This document shows, piece after piece, positions 11,630 to 22,724 of a stretch of DNA of 64,000 nucleotides. The notes beneath the pieces are model-generated. The model had not been told where the DNA came from and made no database searches. It worked only from the letters and a program-made list of their open reading frames with translations. Every line of letters begins with the position of its first letter. The stretch's first letter is position 1. The DNA is taken from the NCBI GenBank assembly GCA_025506515.1, contig CM046456.1, positions 8,571,103 through 8,635,102 of the forward strand, in the 5' to 3' direction. The position numbers and the translations under genes were made by a program. The DNA is from Flaveria trinervia (Eukaryota > Streptophyta > Magnoliopsida > Asterales > Asteraceae).

Positions 11630-12085
11630 TGAAAGGGATTTCAGATAAAGTTTAATGAAAGAGGATAAACTTTGAAATCCGGATGTCGGTCTCACCTCTG
11701 AAAAAGTAGTTTACTTTTGCTCAAAAAGTAGTTTTCTTGGAACTCAAAAAGCTTCCGAAGGTTAATTATCTTCGGAAGTTTTAATTAAAAAGCTTCCAAA
11801 GCTAAAATGACTTCGGAAGAATTTCCTGAGAGATTTAAGAATTTTGCTTCGGAAGAGAAATTAAAACTTGAATGCTTTGTATGTAAAACTACAAAGCTTC
11901 CAAGAGTTAATTTTGCTTCGAAGTAAATGGTTCTTAAAAATAAGTAAGTGTCCGAGACAAAAATTTAAGCTTCGGAAGATAAATCTGAGAGCTCTGCCGA
12001 AGGTAAATTTCTTAGACAGTTATTTATTTGAAGACATGATTTGCTTCTGAAGTTAAAAGTATAACTTCCGAAGTATGAAATTTTC
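11630..12085 (-). promoter_or_regulatory. Putative internal promoter of the aORF with CTTCGGAAG array
   Basis: Between pol (stop 12218-12220) and the aORF ATG (11509), 11743-12085 holds repeated CTTCGGAAG/CTTCCGAAG units in both orientations. They are followed on the minus strand by ACATATATAC near 11638-11631 and then about 120 bp of leader. The same motif array occurs upstream of the LTR TATA-like box. Promoter function is inferred from this layout only. Confidence 0.5.
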
Positions 12086-12217
12086 AAATAATCTAAGGAA
12101 AGACTTCAAAAAAAGATTTTAATCCAAGAAAAACATGAGCTTATAAAAGTGATGAACTTAGACAACTTAGAACACATATATTTAAGAAATAATAAGAATT
12201 AGTTTTAAGAAAAAAAT

Positions 12218-15200
12218 TTACTCAAGGTTGATCATCCCAATAGCTGATATTAGATATTTAAATCTCTGTTCATCAAAGGCCTTTGTAAAAAAATTAGCAT
12301 ATTATTCATCTGTGTGAACCTTGACTAGTTTAATTAATCCCTTTCATAGTTATCTCTTATTAAATGATACCTGATATTGATGTGCTTTGTCCTTGAGTGC
12401 TGCACAGGATTCTCTGTGATTGAGATAGCACTGTTGTTGTCTATGTGAATGGGAGTCTCCTTGAAGTTTAATCCATAGTCTAGCATTTGATTCTGAATCC
12501 AAAGCACTTGAGCACAGCAGCTAGCAGCAACAATGTATTCAGCTTCAGCAGTTGATGCGGAGACACAAGATTGTTTCTTGCATTGTCATGAGACAACCCT
12601 TCCACCAAGAAATTGACATCCCCCAGATGTAGACTTTGCAGTCATGTTGCAACCACCATAATCACTATCTGTATAGGCATACAGATTGAAGTCAGAATTT
12701 TTGGGATACCATAGGCCAAGTGTTGATGCACCTTTGAGGTATCTTAGAATCCTCTTGACAGTGATAAGGTGAGACATCTTAGGGTTAGCTTGATATCTTG
12801 CACAAATGCATGTAGCAAACATGATATCAGGCCTACTAGCAGTAAGATACATAAGAGACCCAATAATAGCCCTGTATAAGTGTTCATCTACACACTCCCC
12901 CTCAAGATCAGGACCAAGAGAGTGGTTTCTGGCTATGGGTGTCTTAGCAATCTTACAGTCAGTCATATTGAACCTCTTAAGTATGTCCAGAACATACTTT
13001 GACTGACTTATGAAGATGCCATCTTCAACTTGCTTCACTTGAATTCCCAGAAAGAAATTGAGTTCCCCTATGGCACTTATTTCAAATCTATCTTTCATCA
13101 GCTTCTCAAAGTCTTTGCAGAGCTTTGGATTAGTTGAACCAAAGATGATGTCATCCATATATACTTGAACTAGTAGTATGTCTTTTTCTTGTCCTTTGAT
13201 GAAGAGAGTTCCATCTATAGTACCTCTCCTGTATCCATGTTTACAGAGATACTCAGACAGTGTCTCATACCATTTCCTGGGTGCCTAATGTAGTCCATAG
13301 AGAGCTTTGTCAAGCTTGCAGACATAATCGGGGTGATCAGGATCTACAAAACTAGGTGGTTGTTTGACATAAACCTCTTCATCTATCACTCCATATGAAA
13401 AGGCACACTTCACATCAAGTTAAAAGACCTTGAAGTTCTTGGATGCAGCAAATGCCAGGAATATCCTAACAGCCTCTAATCTTGCCACAGGAGCAAAGAT
13501 ATCAGTGTAGTCAATCCCTTCTTCTTGTGTGTATCCTTGAAAAACTAGTCTAGATTTTTTCTTGATGATGATGCCTCTATCATCCTTTTTTTCCTAAACA
13601 CCCATTTGGTTCCAATGGTAGTCTTCCCAGAAGGAAGAGGACAGAGGTTCCAAACTTTCTGCCTTTTGAATTGAAGCAGCTCTTGTTGCGTAGCTTCAAC
13701 CCAACTTCCAACCTTTAGAGCTTCATCAACTTTCTTTGGCTCTATATAGGATAAAAAAGAGTGAAGACAAACATTTGCTTCATGGGTTTGTCCTCTTGTT
13801 TTTACCCCTGAGACAACATCTCCAATGATGTTTGTGGTAAGGTGAGACTTGTGGATCCTAAGCTGAGGGTCACAGCAAGTTGTTGAGAAAGATCTAAATT
13901 TGAGAAATTTAGATCTAGAAAAGATGTTTCTCCCACCACATCAACACACTTTTCAATTGAAACTTGATCCAAGTAGTGTGTGACATCATTGATATGCTCA
14001 TCTATGGTGTGGTTAGTGGCATCAAGAAATTCTTGGTCACTGTCACCACCACCATTGTTGTCTTCCACAATTGAGGTGTTCTTATCTGGTTGTGGAGCCT
14101 CTGAGCTGGAATTTGAAGGCATACCAGATGTATCAGCTAAGTTTGTCATTGTTGTGCTGATAGAAACCTCATTTGCAGAAGTGGTTCCAACCGGAGCTGA
14201 AGATATATGACTTGAAGACCTTCCTAGCTCAAATCTTGGATCAAGATCATCTATATTTAATTTTCTACAGATCCTGAAACATTCTCACAAGATTTGTTAA
14301 AACAGTTGGTAACCAAATCAAGATCAAATAACCAATCTGAACCAGAACCAACAACACAGGGTGTGTGTTCATTGAAAGTCACATTGGCTGACTCCTCAAC
14401 AATTCTAGTTCTGAGATTGTATACTCTATAAGCCTTAGCTTGGGAAGAGTATCCAATAAAGTGTCCATCATCTGATTTCTCAGAAAACTTGGCAATTTGA
14501 TCTTTGGTATTCAAGATGGTGCAAGGACATCCAAATGACCTGAGAAAACCAATGAAAGGTTTCCTCTTGTGCCAAAGTTCATAAGGAGTCTTGCCATGAG
14601 TCTTAACCACTAAAACTTTGTTCTGCACATAGCATGCAGTGTTGACTGCCTCTGCCTAGAAGGTGATGGGCAGCTTAGAGTCAGACAACATGGTTCTTGC
14701 AGCTTCAATCAGTGTCTTGTTTCTTCTCTCAGCAACACCATTTTGCTGAGGAGTCCTGGGAGCACTGAATTGTCTTGTAATACCTTTTTCATCACAAAAT
14801 ATATCAAGGATTTGGTTCTTAAATTCGTTTCCTTGATCACATCTTATGATCTTGACCTTGTGATCAGACTGATTCTCAATCTTTAAGATGAAATTCTTCA
14901 GAATCTCAGAGTCTCATCCTTAGTTCTAAGGAAGAATACCCAAGTGAATCTTGTAAAGTCATCTGTGATCACTAGACAGTATAAGGTCCTTCCTAAACTC
15001 ATTACACTGGTGGGGCCAAAGAGATCCACATGTAACAAGTGTAGTGGTGTAGTGATGGAGTTCTTTTCCTTAGGCTTGTGAGATACCTTATGTTGCATCC
15101 CTTTCAGGCATGCAACACAGTGATCATCACTTGTAAACTCTTTCTTTGGCGTTCCAGTTACCAAGTCATGCTTAATTAACTTATTTATGTTCTTAAAGTT

Positions 15201-15677
15201 TACATGACACATTCTTTTATGCCATAAGAAAGACTCATCACTATTGCTTTAGACAGAAAGCATGAAAATTCTCCAGAGGGAGAGGTTTCTTGCATTTTCG
15301 TCTTGTATATGTTTCCTTTCCTGGGGGCTCTAAGCAGGATATGCTCATGAGGAATGACCACACCAGGCTTAGAATAATGCCATGCTCAGTAAAGAGCATG
15401 TTATGACTCTGATCACAAAATTAAGATACACTCAGAAGATTGTATCCAAGCTCCTTAACAAAAGTTACCTTTTCTATGCTAAGCTTACCATTTATGACCT
15501 TGCCCCTTCCAGAAATGCAACCACCTTCATCTCCTCCAAAAGCAACTGGTCCTCTATCAATCCTTTCAAAGTTCTGGAGTAGTGACCTATTGCCTGTCAT
15601 GTGCTTGGAACAGCCACTGCCTATGATCCAAACATTTTTGTCTATCTTCAGCTGTCCTTGCACAAAGAAAATGATTA
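12218..15677 (-). pseudogene. pol of copia element A (PR, IN, RT, RNase H)
   Basis: The polyprotein that processes, copies and integrates the element. In minus-strand order: protease around 15625, with WIIGSGCSKHMTG where the family has D-S/T-G, so the catalytic Asp is lost; gag-pre-integrase/integrase from 15212 (CVACLKGMQHK, LLHVDLFGPTS with first Asp); integrase C-terminal part 14628-14257 (GKTPYELWHKRKP); an acidic linker at 14149-13802; RT with YMDDIIFGS at about 13165-13140; RNase H with YTDSDYGG and ending SAIGMINLE at the stop 12218-12220. Several in-frame stops and frameshifts break it, for example inside the integrase and in the RT N-terminal half. The protease frame lies at -1 relative to gag. 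It cannot make a working polyprotein. Confidence 0.88.
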
Positions 15678-18379
15678 GTTACATTTGGAAACCCAAGCCT
15701 TGCTTGTCTTGGGCTCATTTGCAGAAGGTAATTCAACAGTAATAGATCCTATGGTTGTACTAAGAGGATCTTGAGCTATTATTGATGGAGAAATCTCAGT
15801 CACTTGGTCTTTCTTAGACATCCACACCACCTTTGGAGTCTTGGACTTGACCTTCAAAACTTTGGAAGCTTTTGGAACTTCGGAAGTTTTGATGACTAAA
15901 CCTTCAGAAGATTCTGCAGACACTACAATAGACTTTAGTGCTTCGGAAGAACTCCTTTCTTCCGAGACCAAATTTTCTTCCGAAAGGAATTTTCTACTTC
16001 CCTTCTTGTTAGATTTTGAGCTTCCGAAGGAAACAGATTTTCCTTCCGAAGCTTGAATCTTCTTCAAACTCTTTGAAGTCTTTGTTTTGGTCATATGTAC
16101 AGTACCTTTAGGATTGAAGGGACAATCCTTGGCAATATGAGTGGTACTTTCACACATGACACAATTTACCTTCTTTCATAGAGTCTTTTCCTTGGAATAG
16201 GACTGTCTTTGATCACATCCCTTCTCCACCTTCATCTTTGCAGATGCTGAGACAATCCTCTTGGGCTGAGGACTGTGCTTGGAGTTTGATGGTCCAGGCT
16301 GTGCAGCAGTGGTACACAGCAGATCAGTCTTCTTCCTGCTACTAAGATGAGTTGAACAAGAACCAGAACTCTTAGCAGAAGAGTTTTGGTTGATGTCTTC
16401 AGTCCCTACCACTTTAAACCCTGCAGAGATAAAAACTTGTTTCTGCTTAGAGTCAAAAGTAACCTTGATCTCTTGAGCCTTCCTTGCCTTTCTTTTGCTC
16501 TTTCTGATCAAGTTCTTTCTCATGGACTTGGTCATCACAGTCTTCACTTTCTTCTCAGAAGGATAGTGGCCCTTCTTGGAATCCTCCTCTTCACTCTTCT
16601 CAAAGGGATTATTCACTATATCTTCTTCATCCTCTTCACTCATAGGGTCTATGAGAGGAAGCTCATCTTCACAAGTTCCACACCTAGGAGATCTTACTGA
16701 CAAGATTGTGTGTGAAGGAGCTATCTCATTAGATCCTAGTCCCTGCCTATTTTGATAGCACACTTTGTTGTGCAGGGATGAGGATATCATGTTCTTGAAG
16801 GTCTCTTCTTCAAGAACACTCTTTTCTGCCCGGCTTTGCTGATCACAAGCTCAGCCTGGCACTCAGTTAACTTAGTTATGAGATCTTTGATTTGAGTCCT
16901 AAAATCTGTGTGTTCATGTTTTAGAACTAAAATGGTTTTCTTTAGTCCTCTATTTCAGTTTATAATCATTTTCAGACTTTCTAAAATTAGATTTTAAAAT
17001 GTTTAAGGACTCAATCAGATCTCATTTCAAGTTGTAGGACCTGTATCTGTTAACTTTAGCAATGCATTCAAGAGTACAGAGATGTTCCAATACCTTGCTT
17101 CATCATGATCTGCCATTAGTGCTTGGTTTGGAGAAGCATCTTCACCTGAAAGCTCCAGTCAAAGCCTCCTTCTTTAACAGCAACAGCGGCCTGCTGCTTT
17201 GACTTCTCATTCTGGTGAGCTTTGTCAGTGTAGTTTGGTTTGGATTGTGTTTGGCCACCATTTGTTCTGGGTGCCTTACCACTCTGGCAAAGTGGCCCAT
17301 CAAGTTACAGTTGTAACACTTGACTTTGCCTTTGTCCAGTCCAAACTTTCCACTGGTTACATTGCTTGGAAACTTCCTTCCAGTCCTCTTGTAGAACTTC
17401 TTGGCTCTGTGAGTGAGAAGATCCATCTGCTGGACTATTTCCATGTACTCTAGATCATCTGGATGGATACAGTCCAGGTCTTCAAGAGTGAAAAGAGAGT
17501 TCCCACAACTTTCATCAGAAGACACAAAAGCTTGAGAAGAGCTTGTCTTTTGGAATGGGCTTCCTTGTGTGTAGTTCTCCCTTGGTGTTCTCTGGGAAGG
17601 TGATGAAAGGACCCTTGGGTGAGTTGTCAGGGTAGCATATGAGATGATGTTTGGGTTCTATGCTATCCCTTTCAACCACATGTAGGGCTGAACCCATTTG
17701 ATTGCTGGAGTTGCTAGATGAAACTTGCATGTTCATCTCCTCTGGTAGCCACTGAGAATCCCATATAACTCTGTTAGAGTAAGAGTTTTGAGATTTTCAG
17801 TTCTCTTGATCACCACACAGTAGTGTGTCCATTGCCTAGAAAGTGAGGACATGAACTTCCTTACAATGTCTCTATTTTCAAGAGAAACTCCTCCATCCAC
17901 TAGGGTGTCCACAATCTCAACATACCTGAAGTATGCTGAGTCATGGTTTCACCTGTTTTGAAGTGAAGTTTTCAAACTGCTGCTTCAGGAGATCCTTCTT
18001 GTTCTCCTTGGCTTTAGAAGAACCCTCATACATCAGTTTAGTGCATCCCATAGCTGTTTGGCCATTTTGCACTTCTTGAAACCTCTGTATACAGAGTTTG
18101 GAAGGGCAGTTTGAAGAGCTCTCATGGCTTTTCTATCAATCTCTACTCTCTTCCTATCTTCATCAGAGTAGTTAGCCACATCTTTGGAATTATACCAGCA
18201 CCAGTAGCAGAAGGGGTGTTGGGTATGAAAGGTCCATTCTCAATAGACTCCCACATTCTTGAATCAAGAGACCTGATGAAACCTTCCATTCTTAAACACC
18301 AGTATCAAACATCAAGAGTGATTAGTGGGGACTTGTTCATGGTTCTAGTTTTCATGTCAGTTTTGGAAATGGCTACCAT
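15675..18379 (-). pseudogene. gag of copia element A, decayed
   Basis: Structural capsid protein of the element. The best start is the minus-strand ATG at 18379, about 70 bases past the PBS. The N-terminal part contains SRMWESIENGPFIP, a copia UBN2-type gag segment, but is broken by stops and frameshifts (about 18310, 18190, 17950). A zinc knuckle CYNCNLMGHFARVVRH at about 17330-17280 has its final Cys replaced by Arg/His. A Lys/Ser-rich region (16790-16176) is followed by a second knuckle-like CESTTHIAKDC (about 16155) and a Ser/Glu-rich tail (16056-15850) encoded by CTTCGGAAG-type repeats. The frame ends KAWVSKCN-TAA at 15675-15677. Confidence 0.82.
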
Positions 18380-18450
18380 TTGAATAAGTTTAGTATTTGT
18401 GTGTGTGAGGGATCTTAAGATGGTGAGATCTTATATTAAGAGCCTGAAAA

Positions 18451-18462
18451 GTTCTGATACCA
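18451..18462 (-). promoter_or_regulatory. Primer binding site of element A
   Basis: On the minus strand TGGTATCAGAAC begins two bases inside the 5' LTR end. It matches the initiator-methionine tRNA 3' end usual for copia elements, with one change from TGGTATCAGAGC. Confidence 0.88.
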
Positions 18463-18464
18463 AA

Positions 18465-19260
18465 TGCAGGATCGTTGAAGGGTTAAAGTTACAACACAAC
18501 AATACAAAGAGGAGATTAACTAAACTTTAATCAAGCAGTAAACTGGATTAACCAAGATAAGATACTAAGAACACAAGTAATGCAAGAGACAGAACACAAA
18601 GAACACAAGTATTTGGTTTTCAAGAATGCAGTATATTGCTTCTCTATGTTCTATTACAAGTGTTACAAAAGCATATTAGAAAGATACAAGAACATGAGAT
18701 ACTTATACTACATCCTACAGCCGACTATACTTTGAAAGCCAACTGGATACAATTGACTAGACACAAACAAAATCAATTGTAGAGTCAAAAGGCAAATTGC
18801 CTTTTGACTTGTGACTATGACATGCCATAGCTCACATCCTTATCTATTACAAAAAGGAAAAAGTACATAAAGTAGAAAGTTACAGACTCAAGACCTCAAT
18901 ATACAGTTACCAAAAGCATGGACCTTTTCACCAACTCATGTAAGTTGGTGACTTGCAGAGGTGCAGCGGAAAGGTGTCCAGCTTTATGGAACAGTACATC
19001 AGATAAAGGATGTTACAAAAAGTCTTCGGAAGAAATCTGTCTTCATGAGTTGAAGCTTCGGGAGAATTTGTCTCTGAGGCTTCGAAAGACTTCATGTTTG
19101 GCTTCGGAAGATATTGGTCTTGGCTTCAGAAGATTTCACACTTAGAGTGATTTCTGTTTCATGTGTGAAACTTCCTAAGCTTCTTCTTTAATGCACTTGT
19201 GCAGCATGCAGAAATGACTTAAGATTTTAGGTTGCATCAGCCTCTTCATTAATATCTACA
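18465..19260 (-). repeat. 5' LTR of copia element A
   Basis: 796 bp. On the minus strand it starts TGTAGATATTAATG at 19260 and ends CGATCCTGCA at 18465. TATA-like TATAAGTA is at 18707-18700. The U3 motif array is at about 19021-19135, one unit shorter than in the 3' LTR. Flanked by the CTTTA duplication at 19261-19265. Confidence 0.92.
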
Positions 19261-19265
19261 CTTTA

Positions 19266-20283
19266 CCAAAAAATCACCACCACAACCGCGACCTACCTTC
19301 TCCCCACCGTAAATCACCTCCTAAAACTCACCATCACCATCGTTTCTAGCCTCCATTCCACTCCCTTCGCCCCCACCACCACTCTTTTCACCCTCACCGC
19401 GATTTACCCTCCACCATGACCACCAATAAACACCATCACCGCGACTCTGGTCACCACTACAACTCCTTCTTCGTGCCATCACTCAAAATTTGCAACCATC
19501 ATGACATTTTCTTTTCATTGGTTAGTATGTGTTGTTAAAATCATACTGTATGTTGTTTGATTGATCATAAGTTTGTGTTCTTATATTGATTATATAGGTT
19601 AATTGGTTGATTTGCTTATTAGTATTTGTTATTAGAATGATAATATAAGTTGTTTGATATGGTTATCAGTTTGTGTTGTTAGAATGATAATATAAAAATT
19701 GTTTGATTAGGTTATTAGTTTGTATTGTTAGAATGAATAATAAGTTGTTTGATTTGATTATTAGTTTGGTTTTAGAATGATAATATAAAATTTTTTGATT
19801 TGATATTAGTTTTTGTTGTTAGAATGATAATATAAGTTGTTTTATATGGTATTAGTTTGTATTGTTAGAATGATAATATAAGTTGTTTGATTTGATCATT
19901 AGTTTGTGTTGTTAAAATGATAATATAAAAGTTGTTTGATTTGATATTAGTTTTTGTTGTTAGAATGATAATATAAGTTGTTTTATAAGGTTATTAGTTT
20001 GTGTTGTTAGAATGATATATAAAATTATTTGATTAGGTTATTAGTTTGTATTGTTAGAATAATAATATAAGTTGTTTGAATTGATTATTAGTTTGTGTTG
20101 TTAGAATAATAATATAAAAATTGTTTGATTAGGCTATTAGTTGGTATTGTTAGAATTATAATATAAAAGTTGTTTGAATGTGTTGTTTTATTTGGTTATT
20201 GGTTTATGGATTCCAGTTATGTTCTTGATGATAATATAAGTTGATTTGTTTATTTAGTTATTGATTTGGTTATGTTGTAGGTT
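19266..20283 (+). other. CACTA internal region upstream of its gene
   Basis: Resumes the CACTA sequence after copia A. 19266-19500 is C-rich with CACC runs and looks like a transcribed leader rather than protein coding. 19530-20270 is T-rich and dominated by a degenerate tandem repeat. The ATG of the transposase-related gene follows at 20284. The region may be a leader intron. Confidence 0.55.
19590..20200. repeat. Degenerate minisatellite, unit about 55-65 bp
   Basis: About ten imperfect copies of a unit containing GTTGTTTGATTTGATTATT, AGTTTGTGTTGTTAGAAT and GATAATATAA, with small indels between copies. It lies in the presumed leader/intron of the CACTA gene. Confidence 0.85.
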
Positions 20284-20786
20284 ATGTCATCAAGTGTAGC
20301 ACACGGTGGTGACGGCGGGGGTCGTGATCCGCATGGCCATGCGTATTCACTTCCCTTAAGTTGTCAATCGTGTAAGCTATTTTTCATTTCAAATATACGT
20401 CTATGCATAACTTTTGAATATTACTAGATTTAATTTTATGTATCCATCTAGCATCAAGTAAAAATACTTTCAAAAGGAAGAAAATTAAATTTGTTGGATA
20501 AATGGGTTGTAAACAACAACCAACCACTACCCATTCAGTTTGACCACACTGGAAAACAATATAAAGCTGTCGGAGAAAACAGTCAACTATTTATCAGGGT
20601 TTTATCAAATTATGTTTCATCCGTTCCCTTCCATTATCCCACTTGGGAGAAAGTTCTAGATACTTTTAAGATATCTTTGTTTAATACCCTTGAGGTGAGT
20701 ATTTTATTTATTTGTATTTTGGTTACCATATCTTTTATATTATTCTAGTTAATTTCTTTTTTCTTTTTTTTTTGCAGGAATATTTT
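20284..20786 (+). pseudogene. CACTA transposase-associated gene, 5' exons (Ptta/En/Spm-type)
   Basis: Proposed exon 1 runs 20284-20371 (MSSSVAHGGDGGG...). A GT-AG intron, 20372-20458, keeps the frame into exon 2, 20459-20694. That exon encodes LDKWVVNNNQPLPIQF and later FIRVLSNYVSSVPFHYPTWEKV, the pattern of the plant transposase_24/Ptta-En-Spm family N-terminus: a small residue-rich target segment, then the Tyr/Trp-containing block before the KFD-like region. Intron 2 (20695-20777) ends in a T-rich TTTGCAG. Exon 3 begins GAATATTTT and is cut at 20786 by gypsy element D; it continues at 53865. The family provides DNA-binding accessory proteins for CACTA transposition. The gene is inactive because of the 33-kb insertion and later stops. 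Confidence 0.7.
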
Positions 20787-21733
20787 TGTAACACCCGGTT
20801 AATTCCCTTGAAACCAAAGAAAGAAGGAAAAGAGAAAGAAAAGAAATAAAGTCCAAAGTCGAGGGACCAAACTTGCCAAAACAGGAGAAAGTTTGGAAGA
20901 GTGGGGGATTAAGAGGGGAGGGCAGCCCACACCCTCCCCACACTCACAAAATTCGGCCAAGAGAGAAGAGAGGGAGAAAAAGAGGGTTTCAAGCTTCAGT
21001 TTCGTGGATTCAAGCGCAAAAGTTAAGGTGTAGCGGGTTAGATTGAAGCTCTACTTGACGTTGTTGTTTGTGTGAGTTCTAGGACCCCTCTTTTACACGT
21101 TTTCAATTGATTTGGGGCTTGAACACATAGTAAAGCCGTTTTTGAAGTGTGTGTGCTGAACCCGTATGTATGTGTTTGTGAGTGATGCGAGTGGAGTTTG
21201 TTTTCGGGCTTGTGTGTGCTTAAATGGTGTTGTGGTATGTGTTTCTAAGGTTTAGGATGGTTGATTTGGGCTTAGAACAGGTTGAGAGGGTTTAGAGGCC
21301 GAAAAGTGCAGATTGGGTTCGAGATGAACTGCATTCTGCATCAGCTAGGGCTATGCGACCGAATGGCATGCGACTGAGGTTCATTCGCATGCGAGTCGTA
21401 CGACTAGAGTCCATACGCTCACGAGTGTGCGACTGGAGTTCATTCGCATGGAGGTCATACGACTGGGGTCCATACGCCTAGGTCCATCCGCATTAGGTCC
21501 ATTTGCATGGGATCCATCTGCATTGGGTCCATTTGCATAGGTACTCATCCGCATTAGGTCCATACGCATAGTATCCATCCGCATTGTGTCCATCCGCATT
21601 GGGTCCATTCGCATAGGGCCTATTCGCATGGTGTTCATCCGCATTGTGTCCAGTCACCTGGGAGGCCATTCGCATGGTGTTCATCCGCATTGTGTTCAGT
21701 CGCATGGTGTTCATCCGCATTGTGTTCAGTCGC
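20787..21733 (+). repeat. Truncated 5' LTR of gypsy D with CG-motif array
   Basis: Follows the 3' LTR copy (from 38617) closely for about 940 bp. 21350-21733 is an array of short units such as CATTCGCATG, CATCCGCATT and CAGTCGC-type half-sites spaced about 12-30 bp. At 21733 the LTR jumps straight to reverse transcriptase coding sequence, so the remaining LTR, PBS, gag and protease are lost. The breakpoint is inside the array. Confidence 0.85.
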
Positions 21734-21736
21734 CTG

Positions 21737-22724
21737 AAAGAGTTGATGGAGCAGTTGCAAGAGCTACTTGATAAGGGGTTTATTAGACCGAGTATCTCTA
21801 CTTGGGGTGCTCCGGTCTTATTCGTGAAGAAGAAAGACGGTAGTATGAGGATGTGTATTGACTACCGTGAGCTGAATAAGTTGACGATAAAGAATCGATA
21901 CCCCTTACCAAGAATTGATGATTTGTTTGATCAGCTTGAAGGTGCCAGTTGGTTCTCTAGGATGGATCTTCGATCGGGCTACCATCAGCTGAAAGTTAAG
22001 GAGCAAGATATCCCTAAAATAGCTTTTCGCATGCGTTATAATCATTACGAGTTTCTTGTCATGTCTTTTGGTTTGACCAATGCGCCGGATGCTTTTATGG
22101 ATCTAATGAATCGAGTGTGTCGGCCGATGTTGGATAAATCAGTGATTGTGTTTATTGATGATATCCTGATTTATTCAAAGAGCGAGACTGAGCATGCCGG
22201 TCTGAGGTTTTAGAGACGTTGAGAAAGGAGAAGTTGTACGCCAAGTTCTCCAAGTGCGCGTTTTGGTTGCATGAGGTTCAATTCTTGGGTCATGTGGTGA
22301 ATCCTGATAGGATTATGTGGACCCGGCAAAGGTGGAGCCGGTGATGCAATGGAAGTCTCCAAAGACGCCATCCAAGATTTGTAGTTTCTTGGGTTGGCGA
22401 GCTACTACAGAAGATTCATTCAAGACTTCTCTAAGATCGCTTCTCCACTAACCAAGTTGATCTGGAAAGATGTAGAGTTTGTACGGGGTCAAGCTCAAGA
22501 GAAGGCGTTCAAAGAATTGAAAGCGAGGTTGACTCAAGCTCTTGTTCTGTCATTACCCGATGAAAGTGTAGATCTGGTGGTTTATTCTGATGCTTCCTAC
22601 TCGGGGTTGGGGTGTGTGTTAATGCAGAGAGGGAAGGTTATAGACTATGCATCCCGACAGTTAAAGGTTCATGAGGTCAATTATCCTACTCATGACTTGG
22701 AGCTAGCAACCGTGGTCTTTGCGT
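21737..22724 (+). pseudogene. Reverse transcriptase and RNase H 5' part of gypsy D
   Basis: Copies element RNA into DNA. From 21737 the frame reads an RT N-terminal block (LQELLDKGFIRPS, VKKKDGSMRMCIDYRELNK), the FR motif region (IAFRMRYNHYEFLVMSFGLTNAP) and the catalytic FIDD at 22150-22161. A frameshift with loss of codons follows near 22199, further breaks occur near 22315-22390, and it resumes in ASYYRRFIQDFSKIASPLTKL. The RNase H start is seen in VVYSDASYSGLGCVLMQRG. The sequence is interrupted at 22725, in the word VVFAL, by copia B and continues at 36893. No protease or gag precedes it. Confidence 0.87.

Larger units (their letters stand above)
6818..19260 (-). mobile_element. Ty1/copia element A (SIRE/Maximus-like)
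   Basis: Two long LTRs (6818-7637 and 18465-19260) bracket, on the minus strand, PBS, gag, pol, a spacer, an extra ORF and PPT. The 5-bp target duplication CTTTA is perfect (6813-6817 and 19261-19265). The length is 12.4 kb. The order protease, integrase, RT, RNase H is the copia order. The extra ORF after pol and the large size fit the SIRE/Maximus clade. The LTRs differ at a few percent by eye and by one 22-bp repeat unit, so insertion is not very old, yet gag, pol and aORF all contain stops and frameshifts. The protease active-site Asp is replaced. Confidence 0.92.

Noticed and set aside
11743..12085. CTTCGGAAG units as heat-shock elements
   Set aside because: The canonical element needs TTC and GAA separated by two bases; here the separation is one base. 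Only a motif array is reported.
5691..20786. TNP2-type catalytic transposase of the CACTA element
   Set aside because: No matching frame in 5691-6817, 19266-20786 or 53865-55377; only the accessory Ptta/En/Spm-type gene is found.
21350..21733. Regular short repeats reminiscent of a CRISPR array
   Set aside because: Units are degenerate, spacing is irregular (12-30 bp), there are no unique spacers, and they lie in a plant LTR retrotransposon.
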